Shown: positions 36,023 to 43,934 of the stretch, piece by piece
How the letters are laid out: each line of letters begins with the position of its first letter
How positions within the stretch are numbered: position 1 is the first letter of the stretch
DNA from: Curvibacter lanceolatus ATCC 14669
GTDB lineage: Bacteria > Pseudomonadota > Gammaproteobacteria > Burkholderiales > Burkholderiaceae_C
Direction: 5' to 3'
Length of the DNA: 64,000 nucleotides
Assembly: GCF_000381265.1 (NCBI RefSeq)
Contig: NZ_KB906272.1
Location: forward strand, 48,434-112,433
The notes under the pieces: generated by a model
Told to the model about the DNA's origin: nothing
The model's database searches: none
Seen by the model: the letters and a program-made list of their open reading frames with translations, nothing else
Made by a program: the position numbers and the translations under genes

Positions 36023-37015
36023 TCAGTCGAGGGCGGCGCCGGTCTGGCGCACCACCTCGGTCCAGCGGCGGATTTCGCTGTCGATGTAGGCGCCGTATTC
36101 GGCCGGGGTCGAGCCCAGGGGCTCGGCGCCCTGTTGGGCCAGCTTGGCGCGCACATCGGGGCTGGCCAGGGCCTTGAGCAGCTCGGCGTTGAGCCGGCTC
36201 ACGATCTCGGGCGGGGTGCGCGCCGGCACCAGCAGGCCCTGCCAGGCGCCCACCTCGAAGCCCGGGGCCACGGTCTCGCTGAGGGTGGGCACCTCGGGCA
36301 GCACGCTGGTGCGCTTGAGGCTGGTGACGGCCAGGGCGCGCAGGCGCTTGTCGCGGATGAAGGGCAAGGCCGAGTTGACGGTGTCGGTCATGAACTGCAG
36401 CTGCCCGCCCACCAGGTCGGTCAGGGCCGGCGCGCTGCCTTTGTAGGGCGCATGGGTGGCCTGCAGGCCCTGCCCCTTGAGCAGCAGAAAGGCGCCCAGG
36501 TGGGTGATGTTGCCGTTGCCTGCCGAGCCGAAGGTGAGCCGCTCGCCCTGGGCCCGGGCGTAGGCCAGGAACTCGGCAGGCGTGTGCACCGGCAGCGAGG
36601 GGTGCACCACCAGCACCAGGGGGATCACCGCGGTGAGGGCCACCGGGGCAAAGTCGGCGCGCACGTCGTAGCTGAGCTTCTTGTACAGCGCCGGGCTGAG
36701 CGCCACAGCCGAGGTGTTGTAGAACAGGGTGTAGCCGTCGGCCGGGGCGCGGGCCACCATCTCGGCCGCGATGTTGCCGTTGGCGCCGGGGCGGTTGTCG
36801 ACCAGCACCGACTGCCCCAGTTGCTCGCCCAGCTTCTGCGCCAGCACGCGGGCCACCAGATCGGTCGGGCCGCCGGGCGGAAAGGCCAGCACCAGGCGCA
36901 AGGGCTTGTCGGGGTAGCGGGAAGACGCCGGGGCCGCCTGGCCCAGGGCCAGGGAGGACAAGCCGGCCAGCGCCAGGCCGGCCAGGGTGCGTCGCAAAAA
37001 GGGTCTGGGCTGCAT
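36023..37015 (-). CDS. Bug/TctC-type periplasmic solute receptor (2)
   Basis: 330 aa from the ATG at 37015 (MQPRPFLRRTLAGLALAGL), with a signal peptide carrying an Arg-Arg pair and cleavage near LALGQA. ATGs at 37036 and 37048 would only lengthen the leader. Bug motifs PLRLVLAFPPGGPTDLVARV, VLVDNRPGANGNIAAEMV and FGSAGNGNITHLGAFLL are clear. It is distinct in sequence from the adjacent receptor, so the pair is not a recent duplication. No membrane transporter gene accompanies them. Confidence 0.91.
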   Translation of the reverse strand: MQPRPFLRRTLAGLALAGLSSLALGQAAPASSRYPDKPLRLVLAFPPGGPTDLVARVLAQKLGEQLGQSVLVDNRPGANGNIAAEMVARAPADGYTLFYNTSAVALSPALYKKLSYDVRADFAPVALTAVIPLVLVVHPSLPVHTPAEFLAYARAQGERLTFGSAGNGNITHLGAFLLLKGQGLQATHAPYKGSAPALTDLVGGQLQFMTDTVNSALPFIRDKRLRALAVTSLKRTSVLPEVPTLSETVAPGFEVGAWQGLLVPARTPPEIVSRLNAELLKALASPDVRAKLAQQGAEPLGSTPAEYGAYIDSEIRRWTEVVRQTGAALD

Positions 37016-37044
37016 GCCGGGGCTCCTGGGTGTCATTCGATGCG

Positions 37045-37533
37045 TCATTCGGGTCGCCCGGCCAACAGGCGCTTGGCGGTGTAGTGCATGACCTCGATCT
37101 CATGCTGGTTGAAGACCATGATGTCGGAGCTGACCACCGCCCGACCCTTGGCCGAGGTGGGGCGCACCTCGGTCACGGTGATGCGGGCGTGGATGGTGTC
37201 GCCCACCCGCACCGGGTGCAGGATCTTCTGGTGCAGCTCCAGCATGGCCAGGCCGGTGCCCTGGATCAGGGTCTGCAGGATGAAGCCCTCGATCAGGGTG
37301 TAGGTGAGCGCGCCGGGCACAGGGCGGCCGGCGATGGCGCCGCCGTCGAACTCGGCATCGATGAAGATCGCCTCCAGCATGCCGGTGCACGAGATGAAAT
37401 TGACCAGATCCGTCTCGGTGATGGTGCGCCGGAAGGTGCGAAAGGCCTGACCCACCGACAGGTCCTGCCAGTGGAAGCCCTGGCCCAGAAGCGGTGGTGG
37501 AGGGGGTGGCGATGGGGGCGTGTTGTGAGGCAT
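37045..37533 (-). CDS. MaoC-like hotdog protein lacking the usual catalytic pair
   Basis: 162 aa hotdog-fold protein of the MaoC acyl-dehydratase group. The ATG at 37533 has AGGA seven bases upstream; an ATG at 37554 is also possible. A proline-rich N-terminus precedes GFHWQDLSVGQAFRTFRRTI. Where R-hydratases have GDxNPxH, this has G51-M-L-E-A-I-F57, so the Asp/His dyad is missing. The C-terminal IHARITVTEVRPTSAKGRAV and IMVFNQ match the family. It may be a binding or structural subunit, or use other residues. Between the second CoA transferase (overlapping) and the Bug genes. Confidence 0.82.
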   Translation of the reverse strand: MPHNTPPSPPPPPPLLGQGFHWQDLSVGQAFRTFRRTITETDLVNFISCTGMLEAIFIDAEFDGGAIAGRPVPGALTYTLIEGFILQTLIQGTGLAMLELHQKILHPVRVGDTIHARITVTEVRPTSAKGRAVVSSDIMVFNQHEIEVMHYTAKRLLAGRPE

Positions 37534-37546
37534 GGCGAGTCCTGTT

Positions 37547-38767
37547 TCAAGCATGGGTTGGAGGGGCCTGCACTGCGCCGGTGGCCAGCCAATCGTTCAA
37601 GGTGTCGGGTGGCACGCCGGCCTCGCGCAGCACTTGCACCGTGTCGGCCCCCAGGCGCGGTGGCAGGCCGACCGGGGCGCGCTGGCCATCAAAACGCGGG
37701 GCCACGCCGGGAAAGCGCAGCGCGCCCATGGCCGGGTCGTCGATCGGCTCGAAAAAGCCGGTGGCCTGCAGGTGCGGGTCACGCTGCAGGTCTTGGAGCT
37801 GGTTCATGCGCGCCACCGGCACCTCGATGCGCTCACACAGGGCCAGCCAGTGGGCGGTGTCGTGCCGTGCCACCAGGCGGCCGGTGGTCTCGTACAAGGC
37901 CTCGATGTGGCGGGTGCGGGCCGCCATGCTGGCAAAGCGCGGGTCCACCGCCAGAGCGGGCTCGCCCACCGCCTCGAAGAAGCGGCGCCAGTGGGCGTCG
38001 GTGTAGGGCATCAGGCAGACGTGGCCGTCGGCCGTGGCGTAGGGGCGGCGCCAGTCGGCCAGCACGCGCGGGTAGCCCGGGGCCGAGCGCGGCGGCTCGA
38101 AATGCTCGCCATAGAAGTGCTCGACCAGGTTGAAGCCCACCATGGTCTCGAACATGGGCACCTCGACAAAACCACCCCGCCCCGTGGCCTGCCGCTTGAC
38201 CACCGCGGCCACGATGGCCAGGGCGGCCACCAGGCCGCAGGTCTTGTCGGCGGCGATGGTGGGCAGGTAGCGCGCCACCCCGCTTTGCGCCTGCATCAGC
38301 GCGGCGCTGCCCGACAGGCCCTGGATGATGTCGTCGTAGGCCGGCTTGCCGCTGTAGGGCCCGCCGTCGGCAAAGCCATGCAGGCCGGCAAACACCAGGC
38401 GCGGGTGGCGCTGGCACAGCGTGGCCGGGTCCAGCCCCAGCGGGGCCAGCTTCTGCGGCCGCATGCTGTGCATGAACACATCAGCCCCGGCAATCAGGAC
38501 CTGCAGCGCGGCCCGGCCGCCGGCCTGCTTGAGGTCGATCACCACGCTTTGCTTGCTGCGGTTCACGCCCAGAAAGATCGCCGCCATGCCGGCCTCGGCG
38601 GCCGGGCCGGTGTGGCGCGTGGAGTCGCCCTCGGGCGGCTCCACCTTGATCACCTCGGCGCCCAGGTCGGCCAGCCACTGGCTGGCGTAGGGGCCCATCA
38701 CCACCGCGCTGGCATCCACCACGCGCAGGCCCGCCAGTGGCTGGGCCGCTTTGTTTGTCTCCGTCAT
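37547..38767 (-). CDS. CaiB/BaiF-type (family III) CoA transferase, first gene of operon
   Basis: 406 aa. It begins AGLRVVDASAVVMGPYASQW with GAEVIKVEPPEGD. The probable catalytic Asp174 lies in PTIAADKTCGLV. Only moderately similar to the other family III protein of the operon. It is divergent from the LysR gene, with a 77-bp control region between the start codons, and is likely the promoter-proximal gene of an eight-gene unit running to 30637. Confidence 0.92.
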   Translation of the reverse strand: MTETNKAAQPLAGLRVVDASAVVMGPYASQWLADLGAEVIKVEPPEGDSTRHTGPAAEAGMAAIFLGVNRSKQSVVIDLKQAGGRAALQVLIAGADVFMHSMRPQKLAPLGLDPATLCQRHPRLVFAGLHGFADGGPYSGKPAYDDIIQGLSGSAALMQAQSGVARYLPTIAADKTCGLVAALAIVAAVVKRQATGRGGFVEVPMFETMVGFNLVEHFYGEHFEPPRSAPGYPRVLADWRRPYATADGHVCLMPYTDAHWRRFFEAVGEPALAVDPRFASMAARTRHIEALYETTGRLVARHDTAHWLALCERIEVPVARMNQLQDLQRDPHLQATGFFEPIDDPAMGALRFPGVAPRFDGQRAPVGLPPRLGADTVQVLREAGVPPDTLNDWLATGAVQAPPTHA

Positions 38768-38800
38768 GGCGATCGACTGTAGGAATCGCTTGTCAGGGCG

Positions 38801-38828
38801 TCCAATATTGATTAGCGTCGTTCCAATA
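38801..38828. promoter_or_regulatory. Candidate LysR binding site in the divergent control region
   Basis: TCCAATA occurs at 38801-38807 and again at 38822-38828, 21 bp (two helical turns) apart; the first copy runs into the palindrome CAATATTG. It lies between the divergent LysR and CoA-transferase genes, where LysR proteins normally bind. Confidence 0.45.
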
Positions 38829-38844
38829 CCGTTCGAGTATCAAA

Positions 38845-39753
38845 ATGAACCTCAGGCAACTGGCCCAATTTGTCGATCTGGCCGAAACCGGCAACTTCCA
38901 CCGCACGGCCGAGCGCCTGCACATGGCCCAGCCCCCGCTGTCGGTGTCGATCCGCAAGCTGGAGGACGAGCTGGGCGGCGCCCTGTTCGACCGCACGCCG
39001 GCCGGCGTGGTGCTGACGGCGGCCGGCCAGGCCATGCTGGCCGATGCCCGCCAGGCGCTGGCCCACGCGGCCCAGTGCCGCCAACGGGTGACGGCGGCCT
39101 TGCATGGGCTGGGGGGGTTGCTGCGGGTGGGCTTCATCGGCACGGCCACCTACTCGCTGCTGCCACGGCTGATCCCGAGTTTTCGCGCCCATTACCCGAA
39201 GATCGAGCTGGAGCTGACCGAGTCGACCACCCAGGCCGCACTCGATGGCCTGGCCGCCGGGCGGCTGGACGTGGGCCTGGTGCGCTACCCGGTGCTGACG
39301 CCCGGCGACTGCGAATTCACCGTGCTGGAGCGCGACGAATTCATGCTGGCCGTGCCCGGCAACAGCCCGCTGGCCCGGCGCAGCGCGATCGCCCTGTCGG
39401 CGGTCGCGCAAGAGCCCTTCATTCTTTACGAGCAGGCCCGGGTGCCGGGGCTGTTTGCGCTGGCCATGCTGCGCTGTCAGCACTCGGGCTTCAGCCCGCG
39501 CGTGGCCCAGCAGGCGATGCAGGTGGCCACCATCCTGAGCCTGGTGGAAAGCGGCCTGGGCCTGGCCCTGGTGGCGGGCGTGGCGCGGCACCAGATGCGC
39601 CGGGGCGTGAAGCTGCTGCGCCTGACCGACACCCCGGCCGACGCCCGACTCGACATGGCCCTGGCCACCCGCCCGGACCACGGCAACCAGTTGGTGAGCA
39701 CGTTTGCGGCGCACGCCATGCGGGTGGCCCAGGAAGCCACCGACGCGCCATGA
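38845..39753 (+). CDS. LysR-family transcriptional regulator
   Basis: 302 aa. The N-terminal winged helix-turn-helix is canonical (MNLRQLAQFVDLAETGNFHR, AQPPLSVSIRKLEDELGGAL, LTAAGQAML). The C-terminal periplasmic-binding-like effector domain starts about residue 90 (LLRVGFIGTATYSLLPRLIP) and includes GLGLALVAGVARHQM. Divergent from the acyl-CoA operon at 38767, which it most likely controls; the inducer would be a carboxylate or CoA ester of that pathway. Confidence 0.93.
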   Translation: MNLRQLAQFVDLAETGNFHRTAERLHMAQPPLSVSIRKLEDELGGALFDRTPAGVVLTAAGQAMLADARQALAHAAQCRQRVTAALHGLGGLLRVGFIGTATYSLLPRLIPSFRAHYPKIELELTESTTQAALDGLAAGRLDVGLVRYPVLTPGDCEFTVLERDEFMLAVPGNSPLARRSAIALSAVAQEPFILYEQARVPGLFALAMLRCQHSGFSPRVAQQAMQVATILSLVESGLGLALVAGVARHQMRRGVKLLRLTDTPADARLDMALATRPDHGNQLVSTFAAHAMRVAQEATDAP

Positions 39754-39851
39754 AACACAGGTTTGCGGAATTTGTTCACAGGCGCGTCAAGACCTTCCAA
39801 CTAGACTGATCTCACGTTAATCAAGCGCCTGCGGGCCAAGAGAGGATCACC

Positions 39852-40274
39852 ATGGGTTTGTTCGATCAGGTACTGAGCACCGTCGGGGGCCTGGCGGCCC
39901 AGCAGGGCGGCGGCGCGGCAGGCGGCTTGCCCGAGGTGGTGCTGCATTGGCTCAATGACCCGCAGACGGGCGGCCTGTCCGGCTTGGTGAAGACGTTTGA
40001 ACAGCAAGGGATGGCCCATGTGGTCGCCTCGTGGATCTCGAATGGGCAGAACCTGCCCATCGATGCCCATCAGCTGCAGGCCGTGCTGGGCAGTGACACG
40101 GTGCAGCGCCTGGCCGGCCAGCTGGGCCTGAACCCGGCCGAGCTGTCGGGCCAGTTGGCGCAGTGGCTGCCCCAGATCGTCGATCGGCTGACGCCCCAGG
40201 GGCAGTTGCCGGCCCAGGGCGAGTCGCCCTTGGTGGCCGAAGGGCTGAGCCTGCTCAAAGGCCTGCTGGGCTGA
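39852..40274 (+). CDS. yidB: YidB family (DUF937) protein
   Basis: 140 aa. It opens MGLFDQVLSTVGGLAAQQGG, has the central SWISNGQNLPIDAHQLQAVL and the C-terminal LVAEGLSLLKGLLG; these match the YidB/DUF937 family, whose function is unknown. Rich in Gln, Leu and Gly, no membrane segment. Monocistronic between LysR and hemW (convergent with hemW, 14 bp apart). A good ribosome site (agaggat) precedes the start. Confidence 0.88.
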   Translation: MGLFDQVLSTVGGLAAQQGGGAAGGLPEVVLHWLNDPQTGGLSGLVKTFEQQGMAHVVASWISNGQNLPIDAHQLQAVLGSDTVQRLAGQLGLNPAELSGQLAQWLPQIVDRLTPQGQLPAQGESPLVAEGLSLLKGLLG

Positions 40275-40288
40275 TCCGTTCTGAAGCC

Positions 40289-41494
40289 TCAGGCCAGAAA
40301 CAAGGCCTGCAGGTCGCTCAGAAAATCAAAGCCCCGCTCGGTGGGCTTGACGCGGGCGAAGTCGCGCTCGATCAGGCCCTTGCGTTCGGCCTCGTCCAGG
40401 CCGGCAGCGATGGCCGACAGGGGCAGGCCGGTGCGGTCGCAAAAATCCTGCAGGGCAAAACCCTCGCGCAGGCGCAGCGCGTTGAGCATGTACTCAAACG
40501 GCAGTTCGCTGCGCTTGACTTCGGTCTCTTGCGCGATGGCCTCGCCGGCCAGGGCCTTGTCCATGTACAAGCGCGGCTCGCGCACCCGCACCTGGCGGAC
40601 GACGCGGTGGGCGAAGCTGAGCTTGCCGTGCGCCCCGGCGCCGATGCCCAGGTAGTCGCCAAACTGCCAGTAGTTGGTGTTATGGAAGCAGCCATGGCCG
40701 GGCTGGGCATAGGCCGACACCTCGTAGCGCTGCATGCCGCGGCTGGCGGTGCGCTCGGTGATCAGGTCCAGCATGGCGTAGGCGGTGTCGTCTTCGGGCA
40801 CCACGGGCGGGTACTTGGCGAAATAGGTGTTGGGTTCGATGGTCAGGTGGTAGACCGAGAGGTGTGGGGGCGCCAGCGCCAGCGCGGTGTCCAGGTCTTG
40901 CGAGAAATCGTCCAGGCTCTGGCCGGGCAGCGCGTACATCAGGTCGAGGTTGAAGGTGTCGAAGGCGCTGCGCGCCTCTTCCACCGCCGCCAGGGCCTGG
41001 GCGCGGTCATGCACCCGCCCCAGCGCCTTGAGATGCTGGTCGTTGAAGCTCTGCACCCCCACCGAGAGGCGGGTCACGCCGGCCTGGCGGAAGGCGCGGA
41101 AACGGTCTTTCTCGAAGGTGCCGGGGTTGGCCTCGAGGGTGATCTCGCACTCGGCCTCCAGGCGCAGGCGGGCCCGCAGGCCGCTGATGAGCTGGTCGAT
41201 CGATTCAGGCGAGAACAGGCTGGGCGTGCCGCCCCCGATGAAGATGCTGTGCACCGAGCGGCCCCAGACCAGGGGCAGCGAGGCCTCCAGGTCGGCCATC
41301 AGGGCGGCGATGTAGCGCGCTTCAGGCGCGGGCGCGGGTTCACCGCCCTCGCCTCGGAACTCGTGCGAGTTGAAGTCGCAGTAGGGGCACTTCTTGAGGC
41401 ACCAGGGCAGGTGCACGTACAGCGACAGGGGTGGCAGCGCGGGCAGGCTGAGGGTGCCCGGGCGCATGTAGTGGGCCAGGTCGGGGGTGCTCAC
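40289..41494 (-). CDS. hemW: HemW: radical SAM heme chaperone
   Basis: 401 aa. The start is taken as the GTG at 41494, which overlaps the rdgB stop (GTGA) and gives MSTPDLAHYMRPGTLSLPAL; an ATG at 41467 is the alternative. The radical SAM cluster motif is Cys32-x3-Cys36-x2-Cys39 (HLPWCLKKCPYCDFNSHE), followed by FIGGGTPSLF and the HemN-like C-terminal domain. HemW is often misnamed oxygen-independent coproporphyrinogen oxidase; the lack of the extra HemN N-terminal Cys and length favour the heme-transfer role. Last of the PP2C-kinase-rph-rdgB-hemW series. Confidence 0.92.
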   Translation of the reverse strand: MSTPDLAHYMRPGTLSLPALPPLSLYVHLPWCLKKCPYCDFNSHEFRGEGGEPAPAPEARYIAALMADLEASLPLVWGRSVHSIFIGGGTPSLFSPESIDQLISGLRARLRLEAECEITLEANPGTFEKDRFRAFRQAGVTRLSVGVQSFNDQHLKALGRVHDRAQALAAVEEARSAFDTFNLDLMYALPGQSLDDFSQDLDTALALAPPHLSVYHLTIEPNTYFAKYPPVVPEDDTAYAMLDLITERTASRGMQRYEVSAYAQPGHGCFHNTNYWQFGDYLGIGAGAHGKLSFAHRVVRQVRVREPRLYMDKALAGEAIAQETEVKRSELPFEYMLNALRLREGFALQDFCDRTGLPLSAIAAGLDEAERKGLIERDFARVKPTERGFDFLSDLQALFLA

Positions 41495-42105
41495 GCGGTG
41501 GCCTCCGGCAGCCAGTTGGCGCGCATGAGCTGCAGCATCTGCTGGGCCGCCCGGCCGCGGTGGCTGTGGGCGTTCTTGACCTCGGGGGGCAACTGGGCAA
41601 AGGTCTGGCCGAACTCGGGGATGAACATCACCGGGTCGAAGCCAAAGCCATGCTCGCCCACCGGCTGGCGGGTGATCTGGCCCACGGCACGGCCCACGGC
41701 GATCAGGGGCTCGGGGTCTTCGGGCGAGCGCACGGCCACCAGGGTGCTGACCAGGGCGGCACGGCGTTGTTCGATGCCCTGCATCTGCTCGAGCAGGGCG
41801 CGCACATTGTTGTCGTCGCCCTTGGGGTAGCCGAACTGGGTGGCGTAGTAGGCGGTGTCGACACCGGGCAGGCCGCCGAAGGCGTCCACGCACAGGCCGG
41901 CGTCATCGGCCAGGGCCGGCAGGCCGCTGTGGGCGCTGGCATGGCGTGCCTTGGCCAGCGCATTTTCGACAAAGGTGCGAAAGGGCTCAGCCGCTTCGGG
42001 GATGCCGAGCTCGCCCTGGCGCACCAGTTCGACGCCCAGGGGGGCGAACAGGGCTTGCAGTTCGGCCAGCTTGCCTTGGTTGTTGGAGGCCAGGACCAGT
42101 TTCAT
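41491..42105 (-). CDS. rdgB: RdgB: dITP/XTP pyrophosphatase
   Basis: 204 aa Ham1-type nucleotide house-cleaning enzyme hydrolysing dITP, XTP and ITP. Motifs are SNNQGKLAELQALF at the N-terminus, ADDAGLCVDAFGGLPGVDTA in the centre and GEHGFGFDPVMFIPEFGQTFAQ, then SHRGRAAQQM. ATG at 42105; upstream in-frame codons run antisense into rph. Downstream of rph by 34 bp and coupled to hemW. Confidence 0.95.
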   Translation of the reverse strand: MKLVLASNNQGKLAELQALFAPLGVELVRQGELGIPEAAEPFRTFVENALAKARHASAHSGLPALADDAGLCVDAFGGLPGVDTAYYATQFGYPKGDDNNVRALLEQMQGIEQRRAALVSTLVAVRSPEDPEPLIAVGRAVGQITRQPVGEHGFGFDPVMFIPEFGQTFAQLPPEVKNAHSHRGRAAQQMLQLMRANWLPEATA

Positions 42106-42139
42106 GACAGCGTTCTCACATCTTGGGGGTATCGCGATT

Positions 42140-42880
42140 TCAGGCCGCCAGGGCCTGCTTCTGCAGCTGGACCAGCTCGGCGATGCCGGCTTCGGCCAGG
42201 CCGAGCAGCTGGTCCATCTCGCGGCGGGTGAAGGCCGCACCTTCGGCGGTGCCTTGCACTTCCACATAGTGGCCGGCGCCCGTCATGACCACGTTCATGT
42301 CGGTGTCGCAGGCCGAGTCTTCGGTGTACTCCAAGTCCAGCAAAGGCGTGCCTTCGACAATGCCCACCGAGATGGCGGCCACCTGGTCGAGGATGGGCGA
42401 CTGGCTGATCTTGCCCGCGGCCAGCAGGCCGTTGACCGCGTCCTGGGCCGCCACGAAGGCGCCGGTGATGGCCGCGGTGCGGGTGCCACCGTCGGCCTGC
42501 AGCACATCGCAATCGAGGTGCAGGGTGCGTTCACCGAGGCGTTTGAGGTCGAACACCGCGCGCAACGAGCGCCCGATCAGACGCTGGATCTCCTGGGTGC
42601 GGCCGGTCTGCTTGCCGCGGGCGGCCTCGCGGTCACTGCGGGTGTGGGTGGCGCGCGGCAGCATGCCGTACTCGGCAGTCACCCAGCCTTCACCGCTGCC
42701 GCGCTTGTGCGGGGGCACTTTTTCTTCGACCGAGGCGGTGCACAGCACCTTGGTGTGGCCGAACTCGATCAGCACCGAGCCTTCGGCGTGCATGGTGTAG
42801 CCGCGCGTGATGCGCACCGGGCGCAATTGGGCTGCGGCACGCTGCTGGCTGCGTTGGAAAGAGGTGGGGGTGGCCGTCAT
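42140..42880 (-). CDS. rph: RNase PH
   Basis: 246 aa phosphorolytic 3'-5' exoribonuclease trimming tRNA 3' ends. The sequence is complete with [38 protein letters not shown], the RxxR-type [35 protein letters not shown] and [13 protein letters not shown]. The C-terminus is full length, unlike the frameshifted copy of some E. coli strains. Follows the PP2C gene after about 150 bp of GC-rich repeats. Confidence 0.96.
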   Translation of the reverse strand: MTATPTSFQRSQQRAAAQLRPVRITRGYTMHAEGSVLIEFGHTKVLCTASVEEKVPPHKRGSGEGWVTAEYGMLPRATHTRSDREAARGKQTGRTQEIQRLIGRSLRAVFDLKRLGERTLHLDCDVLQADGGTRTAAITGAFVAAQDAVNGLLAAGKISQSPILDQVAAISVGIVEGTPLLDLEYTEDSACDTDMNVVMTGAGHYVEVQGTAEGAAFTRREMDQLLGLAEAGIAELVQLQKQALAA

Positions 42881-42949
42881 GGTGAAGAATCCGTTGAGAT
42901 GAAACAGGCCGGCCAGGCGGCCGGCAGGGCGTGATTGGAACCCGCCGCA

Positions 42950-42971
42950 GGCCCGGGTTCAAGCCCGGGCC
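42950..42971. repeat. GC-rich hairpin between the PP2C and rph genes
   Basis: Perfect 8-bp inverted repeat GGCCCGGG / CCCGGGCC with loop ttcaag. Further GGCCGG / CCGGCC arms lie at 42908-42925 and a tandem ccagggcatccag-like repeat near 42998-43020. No T-run on either strand, so termination is doubtful. Confidence 0.6.
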
Positions 42972-43031
42972 GGGATGCCCTGCCGTGGCACCGGGGCAAT
43001 CCAGGGCCATCCAGGGCATTCGTGGCGTGGC

Positions 43032-43934
43032 TCAGTGCTTGCGCTGGGCCGAGCGGCGGATGGCTTCGTTGATCTCGGCGATGGAGCGCTCGATGGCGGC
43101 ATCGTCCAGATCGTCGACAAAATTATCCAGGGCACCCGACTGGATGGTCGAGGCGAACACCCCTTCGCTGATGCTGTCGGTCGAGATGCCGCGGGTGGAC
43201 TCGAAGGTGTCGGGGGTTTCCCACTCGAGCGCGATCACGGTGACGTTGTCACTGCTGTCGCCAGCCTTGCGCAAGGCGGTCTCGACCAGCTCGGGCACCG
43301 CCTCGGAAACTGGCAGGCGGCTCAGGTGGCGCACGATGTCTTCGTCATGGACGCTGCCCCACAAGCCGTCGGAGCACAACATGATCTTGTCGCCCTGCTG
43401 CAGGATGACCGGCCCGGTGACGTCGAAGACGGGCTTGGTGGGCGAGCCCAGGCAGGTGAACAGCACGTTGCGGTTGATGCGCTCAGGCAACATCATGGTC
43501 GGGCTGCGGTGCTCCAGGTAGGAGTGATCGCGGGTGCGGGTGAGCAGTTCGGCGTCGCGCACCAGGTACAGGCGCGAGTCACCGCAGTGCACCCAACTGG
43601 CGCTGCCGCTTTGCACCACCCCGGCCACCAGGGTGGTGCGCGGGGTGTCGAGCATGCCCTTGTCGGCGGCGTAGCGCAGGATCTGGTGGTGCGCGGCCAT
43701 CAGTGCGGTGGTCAGGAACTCGGTCACGTCGGCCAGGCGGGGTTGGGCTTCGCGCTGGAACAGCGCCGAGATGGTCTGCAGGGCGATCTGGGCCGCCACC
43801 TCGCCTTCGGGGTGCCCGCCCATGCCATCGGCGAGCACGAACAGGGCCGAGTCACGGGTGTAGCAATAGCCCATGCGGTCTTCGTTCTTTTCACGACCTC
43901 CGCGGCGGCTGACCTGGAAAACTGAGAATTTCAT
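43032..43934 (-). CDS. PP2C-family Ser/Thr protein phosphatase
   Basis: 300 aa metal-dependent phosphatase. Metal-binding and catalytic motifs are present: ENEDRMGYCY, VLADGMGGHPEGEVAA, WVHCGDSRLYLVRD, IMLCSDGLWGSV and DSSDNVTVIALEW. A C-terminal tail of about 60 residues is predicted disordered to helical. Its start overlaps the stop of the kinase gene (ATGA), so the two should be made together and probably act on the same targets. The pair lies in a conserved Burkholderiales housekeeping block. Confidence 0.93.
   Translation of the reverse strand: MKFSVFQVSRRGGREKNEDRMGYCYTRDSALFVLADGMGGHPEGEVAAQIALQTISALFQREAQPRLADVTEFLTTALMAAHHQILRYAADKGMLDTPRTTLVAGVVQSGSASWVHCGDSRLYLVRDAELLTRTRDHSYLEHRSPTMMLPERINRNVLFTCLGSPTKPVFDVTGPVILQQGDKIMLCSDGLWGSVHDEDIVRHLSRLPVSEAVPELVETALRKAGDSSDNVTVIALEWETPDTFESTRGISTDSISEGVFASTIQSGALDNFVDDLDDAAIERSIAEINEAIRRSAQRKH

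Noticed and set aside
34992..37103. A single 703-residue protein spanning both Bug receptor genes
   Set aside because: The upstream part is a shifted frame of the second receptor; a proper signal peptide and start occur at 35996.
40289..41494. Oxygen-independent coproporphyrinogen III oxidase (HemN)
   Set aside because: The CxxxCxxC context and length are those of HemW, a heme-transfer radical SAM protein, and it sits next to rdgB as HemW usually does.
40289..41893. HemW extended to 534 residues
   Set aside because: The extension overlaps rdgB in another frame; the GTG at 41494 coupled to the rdgB stop is a better start.
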